Of a DNA stretch of 64,000 bases, positions 60,115-64,000 are shown one piece after another. Made by a program: the position numbers and the translations under genes. Under the pieces are notes generated by a model. That model was not told the origin of the DNA. It saw only the letters and a list, made by a program, of their open reading frames with translations, and searched no databases. Origin of the DNA: an uncultured Bacillaceae bacterium (GTDB lineage Bacteria; Bacillota; Bacilli; Bacillales; Bacillaceae_L); contig CANMHG010000002.1 in assembly GCA_947497585.1 (NCBI GenBank), positions 186,001 to 250,000 on the forward strand. Reading direction: 5' to 3'. Within the stretch, counting starts at the first letter, position 1; each line of letters starts with the position of its first letter.

Positions 60115-60867
60115 TTAGGTTTGTAGATGGTACAACAATATTCCCGTTGCAACAGCTACGTTAAGTGATTCACTCTTCCCGTGAATCGGTATGTAGAGAT
60201 TCTTAGTTGTTCGATTTAGTAGATTCGGACTCACACCGCTTCCCTCATTACCTACTAGTAAAGCGAATGACTCCTTAGTTGCTACTTCTTTATAGTATAC
60301 TGCTCTATCATCTAACGCAGTACCATATATGTCAATTTTTTCTTCTTGAAGATTCACTATCCAATCTTCTAAATTCGCCTTAATAATAGGTAGATGAAAA
60401 ATCGCACCTTGAGTAGATCGAATAACTTTTGAATTATAAACATCTACACTTCCCTCCCCGACAATTACAGCATCCAATCCCGCTGCATCAGCAGTCCGAA
60501 TCATCGTACCTAGATTTCCAGGGTCTTGAACAGCATCAACTAGTAGTATTTTTGAAAATCTAGTATTGGTATGTTGAAACTGATCACAGACTGCAGCAAT
60601 CCCCTGAGAGGTTTCTGTCTCACTTATAAACTTCATCACTTCATCTGTTACGATTGTTATGTTTACGTTATCTACTTTAAGAGTAGAAGGAATTGTAACT
60701 GACTCACTTACAATGATTTCACGGACAATATCCTTTGTTTTCAATGCCTCCTCAACTAAGTGAAACCCTTCTATTATAAACGTTTTGGTAAGCTCTCTTT
60801 CTTTTTTAGTTTGCAGCTTTTTCCATTGTTTGACTTGTACATTTTTAACTGATTCTATTCTTTTCAA
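60115..60867 (-). CDS. ysgA: SpoU/TrmH-family RNA 2'-O-methyltransferase YsgA
   Basis: A 250-aa SPOUT methyltransferase. The N-terminal substrate-binding domain covers 1-95. The knotted catalytic domain has the three SpoU motifs: LVDAVQDPGNLGTMIRTADA, LLVGNEGSGVS and IPIHGKSESLNVAVATGI. It probably methylates rRNA or tRNA ribose; the exact target is not known. It starts with TTG (AAGGAG upstream) and is divergent from sspI. Confidence 0.92.
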   Translation of the reverse strand: MKRIESVKNVQVKQWKKLQTKKERELTKTFIIEGFHLVEEALKTKDIVREIIVSESVTIPSTLKVDNVNITIVTDEVMKFISETETSQGIAAVCDQFQHTNTRFSKILLVDAVQDPGNLGTMIRTADAAGLDAVIVGEGSVDVYNSKVIRSTQGAIFHLPIIKANLEDWIVNLQEEKIDIYGTALDDRAVYYKEVATKESFALLVGNEGSGVSPNLLNRTTKNLYIPIHGKSESLNVAVATGILLYHLQT

Positions 60868-60921
60868 TGTAGATGCTCCTTATTACGCGAAGGTTTTTCT
60901 CCATTATAGCTTAATTTATCT

Positions 60922-60951
60922 GCATAATAAAACCAACAATGGCAAATGATA
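60922..60951 (+). promoter_or_regulatory. Sigma-G promoter of sspI
   Basis: GCATA (60922-60926), an 18-nt spacer and AATGATA (60945-60951) fit the forespore sigma-G pattern GHATR-N18-CATWHTA with two -10 mismatches. sspI is a sigma-G gene in B. subtilis. Confidence 0.6.
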
Positions 60952-60984
60952 AGTATGAAAAATATACATAAAGAGGTGTTTAGT

Positions 60985-61194
60985 ATGAATCTTAATTTAC
61001 GTAACGCAGTAATTACAAATGTAACTGGAAACTCTCAAAGTGAACTACAAGATACGATCGTTGATGCGATTCAAAGTGGCGAAGAGAAAATGCTTCCTGG
61101 CTTAGGGGTATTATTCGAAGTTATTTGGCAAAACGCTAGTCAAGACGAAAAGCAAGAAATGCTTTCTACATTAGAACAAGGATTAAAGAAATAG
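60985..61194 (+). CDS. sspI: Small acid-soluble spore protein SspI
   Basis: A 69-aa minor SASP of the forespore core. It begins [18 protein letters not shown] and ends with a helical [12 protein letters not shown], matching SspI closely. The ATG at 60985 has AGAGGTG 6 nt upstream; the frame is open 13 codons earlier but that part would overlap the sigma-G promoter. It lies divergent to ysgA, as in B. subtilis. Confidence 0.95.
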   Translation: MNLNLRNAVITNVTGNSQSELQDTIVDAIQSGEEKMLPGLGVLFEVIWQNASQDEKQEMLSTLEQGLKK

Positions 61195-61211
61195 TATGTA
61201 CTGAATATGCC

Positions 61212-61341
61212 TGTTGATTTCCGCTACAGGCACTCGCTTTCCGCGGGTGGTCCGTGAGCCTCCTCGGCGCTATGCGCCTGTGGGGTCTCACTTTGACGCA
61301 CTTCTCCCGCAGGAGTCTCGTGCCTTCCGCGGAAATCAACA
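61212..61341 (+). repeat. Branched palindromic repeat, copy 4
   Basis: The outer arms are a perfect 13-bp inverted repeat (TGTTGATTTCCGC / GCGGAAATCAACA), the tip hairpin GGCGC/GCGCC is perfect, and the middle stem is GTGAG/CTCAC. It shares the cores CTTTCCGCGGG and CCCGCAGGAGTC with the other copies. It lies downstream of sspI, before the shared terminator. Confidence 0.9.
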
Positions 61342-61384
61342 TGGTATTAAACTTTGAATTTTGCTAATACAAACCAAAAATATT

Positions 61385-61424
61385 AGAAGACTTGCCACCA
61401 CAATTTTGGAAGCAAGTCTTCTTT
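61385..61424. terminator. Bidirectional terminator of sspI and ysdC
   Basis: AGAAGACTTGC/GCAAGTCTTCT with a 15-nt loop and T-rich tails, 4 nt from the ysdC stop. sspI transcripts would have to read through repeat copy 4 to reach it. Confidence 0.85.
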
Positions 61425-61427
61425 ATA

Positions 61428-62513
61428 TTAGTCAAATGTAATTGTTTTTACAGTGTCTGCATCTAAGCGTTTAATTACTTCTACAATTAGTTTAACTGCG
61501 TTTTCGTAATCATCGCGGTGAAGCATTGCTGCATGAGAATGAATGTAACGAGTTGCTACTGTAATCGATAGGGAAGGTACTCCATTAGCAGTCATATGAA
61601 TTGCTCCAGAATCTGTTCCACCACCAGGCATAGACTCAAATTGGTATGGAATATTATGTTCATCAGCAAGATTTACCACAAAGTCACGAAGACCTTTATG
61701 AGAAACCATTGATGCATCATATAATACGATTTGAGGTCCGTGACCCATTTTACTCATTGCTTCTTTTTCAGAAACACCAGGTGTATCACCAGCCACACCT
61801 ACATCAACGCCAAAACCAATGTCTGGTTGAATTAATTGCGCAGATGTTTTAGCTCCACGCAAACCAATTTCTTCTTGAACTGTTCCTACCCCATAAACTA
61901 CGTTAGGGTGATCAACACCTTTTAGTTGTTTTAGCACATCAATTGCAATGGCACAGCCAATGCGGTTATCCCATGCTTTTGCTAATAGCATCTTCTCATT
62001 ATTCATAACTGTAAATTCGAAGAAAGGAACTGCTTGGTCTCCAGGACGCACTCCAAATTCCATTGCTTCTTCTCTACTAGATGCCCCAATATCAATGAAC
62101 ATATCTTTAATATCCACTGGCTTTTTACGTGCTTCAGGTGATAGAATATGTGGTGGTTTTGAACCAATTACACCTGTAACATCTCCTTTGCTAGTAACAA
62201 TCGTAACTCGCTGTGCAAGCATAACTTGTGACCACCAGCCACCAACTGTTTGGAATCGTAAAAACCCTTTATCATCAATTTGAGTAATCATAAAGCCTAC
62301 TTCATCAAGGTGACCTGCGACCATGATTTTAGGACCATCAGCTGCACCAACCTTTTTTGCAACTAAGCTTCCTAACCCGTCAGTCGTCACTTCATCAGCA
62401 AAAGGTGCTATGTATTTCTTCATCACTTCACGTGCTTCACGTTCATTGCCAGGAATCCCTTTTGCGTCAGTCAAGTCCTTTAACATTGTTAATGTTTCAT
62501 CTAATTTTTTCAT
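61428..62513 (-). CDS. ysdC: M42-family metallo-aminopeptidase YsdC
   Basis: A dinuclear-metal TET-type aminopeptidase or glucanase-like protein. Its ligands are visible: AGHLDEVGF (His), KAWDNRIGC (Asp), [10 protein letters not shown] (Glu-Glu), [12 protein letters not shown] (Asp) and [12 protein letters not shown] (His). ATG 62513 has GGGGAG about 9 nt upstream and gives 361 aa, the B. subtilis length; the frame is open 15 codons further. It probably degrades peptides; the physiological substrate is unknown. Confidence 0.94.
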   Translation of the reverse strand: MKKLDETLTMLKDLTDAKGIPGNEREAREVMKKYIAPFADEVTTDGLGSLVAKKVGAADGPKIMVAGHLDEVGFMITQIDDKGFLRFQTVGGWWSQVMLAQRVTIVTSKGDVTGVIGSKPPHILSPEARKKPVDIKDMFIDIGASSREEAMEFGVRPGDQAVPFFEFTVMNNEKMLLAKAWDNRIGCAIAIDVLKQLKGVDHPNVVYGVGTVQEEIGLRGAKTSAQLIQPDIGFGVDVGVAGDTPGVSEKEAMSKMGHGPQIVLYDASMVSHKGLRDFVVNLADEHNIPYQFESMPGGGTDSGAIHMTANGVPSLSITVATRYIHSHAAMLHRDDYENAVKLIVEVIKRLDADTVKTITFD

Positions 62514-62606
62514 TAGTTTGACTCCCCTAACTTTTATGTATTCTAACTCTTTTATCACATATTCATTATACAGAAAACGCTATCAAATGTACAAAATCTT
62601 ACTTTT

Positions 62607-63095
62607 TTAATATCCTTGTTTTTGACGTTCATGATTAATTTCATTTTTAGAAATATATGCAAACATAATTTCCTCGGTAGAAAAACCAAGTAAACGACCA
62701 AGATTAAAATATTCTGTTAGTATCTCTTCATACGTATCCTTTGTATGATTCATTTGAAATTCTGCAATTTGTTGATAAATGGAGAGGAACTGATCAATTA
62801 TCGACATTTCTTTTTCGCGAACTTTCAACTCAAAACCAGGATTGAAAGAAAGGTCTAAACCAATTGAAAGAATAAAGTGAACTCCATCTACAAACTCTTC
62901 AAGAATTTTATCCTTAGATGAAGGTGGTTTAATACTCCAAAACTTGAAACATCTCGTTTCATTTGCAAGCTCTCCTATTTCAACCAGTAAGGCAAGAATT
63001 TTTCTCTCAATTAAATTTTCCTCTTCAAGATTATGTTTTTCTTTAATATGATTATCAAGCACTTTTTGTAACTCAAACATTGTATCTATATTCAT
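62607..63095 (-). CDS. All-alpha dUTP diphosphatase (dUTPase_2/MazG-like)
   Basis: A 162-aa helical NTP pyrophosphatase. The metal-binding signature is ALLVEIGELANETRCFKFW followed by ILEEFVDGVHFILSIG, the EExxE and ExxD pattern of dimeric dUTPases. It should hydrolyse dUTP to dUMP, limiting uracil in DNA. AGGAG before ATG. It stands between ysdC and ysdB, an insertion relative to B. subtilis as I remember it. Confidence 0.85.
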   Translation of the reverse strand: MNIDTMFELQKVLDNHIKEKHNLEEENLIERKILALLVEIGELANETRCFKFWSIKPPSSKDKILEEFVDGVHFILSIGLDLSFNPGFELKVREKEMSIIDQFLSIYQQIAEFQMNHTKDTYEEILTEYFNLGRLLGFSTEEIMFAYISKNEINHERQKQGY

Positions 63096-63173
63096 TCTTA
63101 TACTCCTATTTTCTTGAATTTTTTTATAACATTTGTTATCTTCATAAAAAATTATAACAAACTTTTAAAATCA

Positions 63174-63201
63174 TGAAACCTTTCTTCTTTTCATTCGTAT
63201 A
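63174..63201 (+). promoter_or_regulatory. Sigma-W promoter of ysdB
   Basis: TGAAAC (63174-63179), a 16-nt spacer and CGTATA (63196-63201) match the ECF sigma-W consensus exactly. ysdB belongs to the sigma-W regulon in B. subtilis. Confidence 0.9.
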
Positions 63202-63231
63202 TATAGGATAATCGTTTTAGGAGGAGCCCTT

Positions 63232-63627
63232 ATGTTCGTTCTGCTCATACGTTTATTGATTTTTGCATTAATTTTTTACATTATATACGGTATTATTAAG
63301 TATTTACTTAGTCCTAAACGCAAACTAGAGCTTGCTCATGACCAGAAGAAGTACTTCTTATATGATGACCCTAAAAATGTAAGAAAAAACTTTTTACTCA
63401 CATATAAAGGTGTATTATTCGAGGGTGAAAAATACTTAGGCACTACTAAACAGTCCTTTGAAGTTGTTTCTATTTTCGTTTGGGCCAAAGACGATTCTAA
63501 ACTACAAGGCCTATCACGTGACGACTTTAAATTCATCGAAAGTAAACTGAAAGCCTACTACCCTAATGCAAAAATAGACTGGAAAAGTCCAATAAAAGAG
63601 TTTTTACACAATAAAAATGAATGGTAA
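63232..63627 (+). CDS. ysdB: Sigma-W pathway protein YsdB
   Basis: A 131-aa protein with one N-terminal membrane helix (residues ~3-25), followed by a soluble domain (LELAHDQKKYFLYDDPKNVRKNF, in part; KGVLFEGEKYLG). It has the sequence and context of YsdB, an envelope-stress gene needed for full sigma-W function in some studies. AGGAGGAG before ATG, with a consensus sigma-W promoter. Confidence 0.92.
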   Translation: MFVLLIRLLIFALIFYIIYGIIKYLLSPKRKLELAHDQKKYFLYDDPKNVRKNFLLTYKGVLFEGEKYLGTTKQSFEVVSIFVWAKDDSKLQGLSRDDFKFIESKLKAYYPNAKIDWKSPIKEFLHNKNEW

Positions 63628-63637
63628 ATAAACTACC

Positions 63638-63682
63638 AAAAAAGCTTTAGAGATAAAATTATTATCTCTAAAGCTTTTTTTA
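63638..63682. terminator. Terminator of ysdB
   Basis: A 17-bp stem AAAAAGCTTTAGAGATA / TATCTCTAAAGCTTTTT followed by a T-run on the plus strand. Confidence 0.92.
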
Positions 63683-63723
63683 TATTGTCTTTTTCAGAAA
63701 TGCTTCACTTATATTTAGAATAA

Positions 63724-63860
63724 TAGTGGATTGGAGCGGAAGGCACTTGACTCCTGCGGGAGTTGAGGGACATCCGGTGAGACCCCACAGGTGCGTAGCA
63801 CCGAGGAGGCTCACATCCCTCCCCGCGGAAAGCAAGTGCCTGCAGCGAAAAGGAACGGAC
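63724..63860 (-). repeat. Branched palindromic repeat, copy 5 (inverted)
   Basis: The reverse-oriented copy, with outer GGCACTTG/CAAGTGCC, middle GTGAG/CTCAC and a perfect tip GGTGC/GCACC. It lies between the convergent ysdB and the right-edge gene. Confidence 0.92.
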
Positions 63861-63897
63861 AATGTTCAAATTAATAAATAATATTTAGTAGCCTTTA

Positions 63898-64000
63898 TTA
63901 CAAATACGACTTTTCAGCCTTATCTTTAAAAAATACGTCCCATTTAATAATGACTTGTTTTTCACGTAGAAGATAGAACAGAAGAGTTAGAGCTAATAAG
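63898..64000 (-). CDS. C-terminal fragment of an unidentified protein
   Basis: A frame open from the right edge to a TAA at 63898-63900 encodes about 33 residues: LLALTLLFYLLREKQVIIKW followed by DVFFKDKAEKSYL. The hydrophobic start suggests the end of a membrane helix, then a charged tail. It is on the minus strand like most neighbours, but too little is visible to name. Confidence 0.45.
   Translation of the reverse strand, partial: LLALTLLFYLLREKQVIIKWDVFFKDKAEKSYL

Noticed and set aside
1..64000. CRISPR array, prophage, restriction or toxin-antitoxin system, rRNA
   Set aside because: No regularly spaced direct repeats, no phage or defence genes and no rRNA sequences were seen; the window is mostly conserved core chromosome.

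Overview
The window is a 64 kb chromosomal segment of a low-GC, endospore-forming member of the Bacillaceae; the genus cannot be fixed from the sequence alone. The evidence is gene order that follows the Bacillus subtilis segment running from folC-valS through hem, lon-clpX-tig, gerM-racE-gerE, sdh, lysC-uvrC, etf-fad, mutSB-polX and pheST to ysdB, together with spore genes (spoVID, ysxE, gerM, gerE, sspI, lonB), strong GGAGG-type ribosome binding sites and frequent TTG/GTG starts. Nearly all genes are on the minus strand. The exceptions on the plus strand are a 63-aa membrane protein at 6810, ysxD, yslB, rnhC, sspI and ysdB. Both ends carry truncated genes.

Layout by coordinate. 1-293: N-terminus of a secreted protein. 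454-2172: membrane GAF-GGDEF diguanylate cyclase. 2282-6646: folC and valS with a T-box leader. 7022-9402: ysxE and spoVID (spore coat). 9772-16234: the haem operon hemA-X-C-D-B-L, with a terminator-like hairpin between hemA and hemX. 16501-16986: ysxD. 17223-19517: an amino-acid ABC importer that B. subtilis lacks at this place. 19770-27819: protein quality control (engB, lonA, lonB, clpX, tig). 27829-29202: ysoA and tRNA-Arg(UCU). 29266-34722: ysnB, rdgB, rph, gerM, racE, ysmB, gerE, ysmA. 35017-38465: sdhCAB. 38645-42496: yslB, lysC under a lysine riboswitch, uvrC. 42907-48739: trxA, then fatty-acid oxidation (etfA, etfB, fadB, fadR, lcfA) with a FadR operator. 48812-54441: a 27-aa membrane protein, yshE, mutSB, polX, cvpA, zapA. 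54566-59364: rnhC and pheST with a T-box. 59374-63627: ywaF-like gene, ysgA, sspI, ysdC, a dUTPase and ysdB.

Regulatory signals read directly from the sequence include two T-boxes, one lysine riboswitch, a FadR operator lying directly downstream of a near-consensus sigma-A promoter, and promoter matches for sigma-K (gerE), sigma-F (lonB), sigma-G (sspI) and sigma-W (ysdB). About thirty intrinsic terminators or stem-loops bound the transcription units.

The least explained content is intergenic. Five copies of a 130-135 bp branched palindrome occur at 9534, 34797, 42639, 61212 and 63724, and several of their stems show compensatory base changes. Two of the copies sit inside a larger 217-218 bp element with about 27-bp terminal inverted repeats starting GGCTCTTTTC. 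One of these is bounded by a perfect 8-bp direct repeat, as expected for a transposed non-autonomous element. A different palindromic element lies at 17014. Other points worth a look are an apparent AUC start codon in the ywaF-like gene, an unannotated 27-aa membrane peptide after yshE, and an internal start in lysC.
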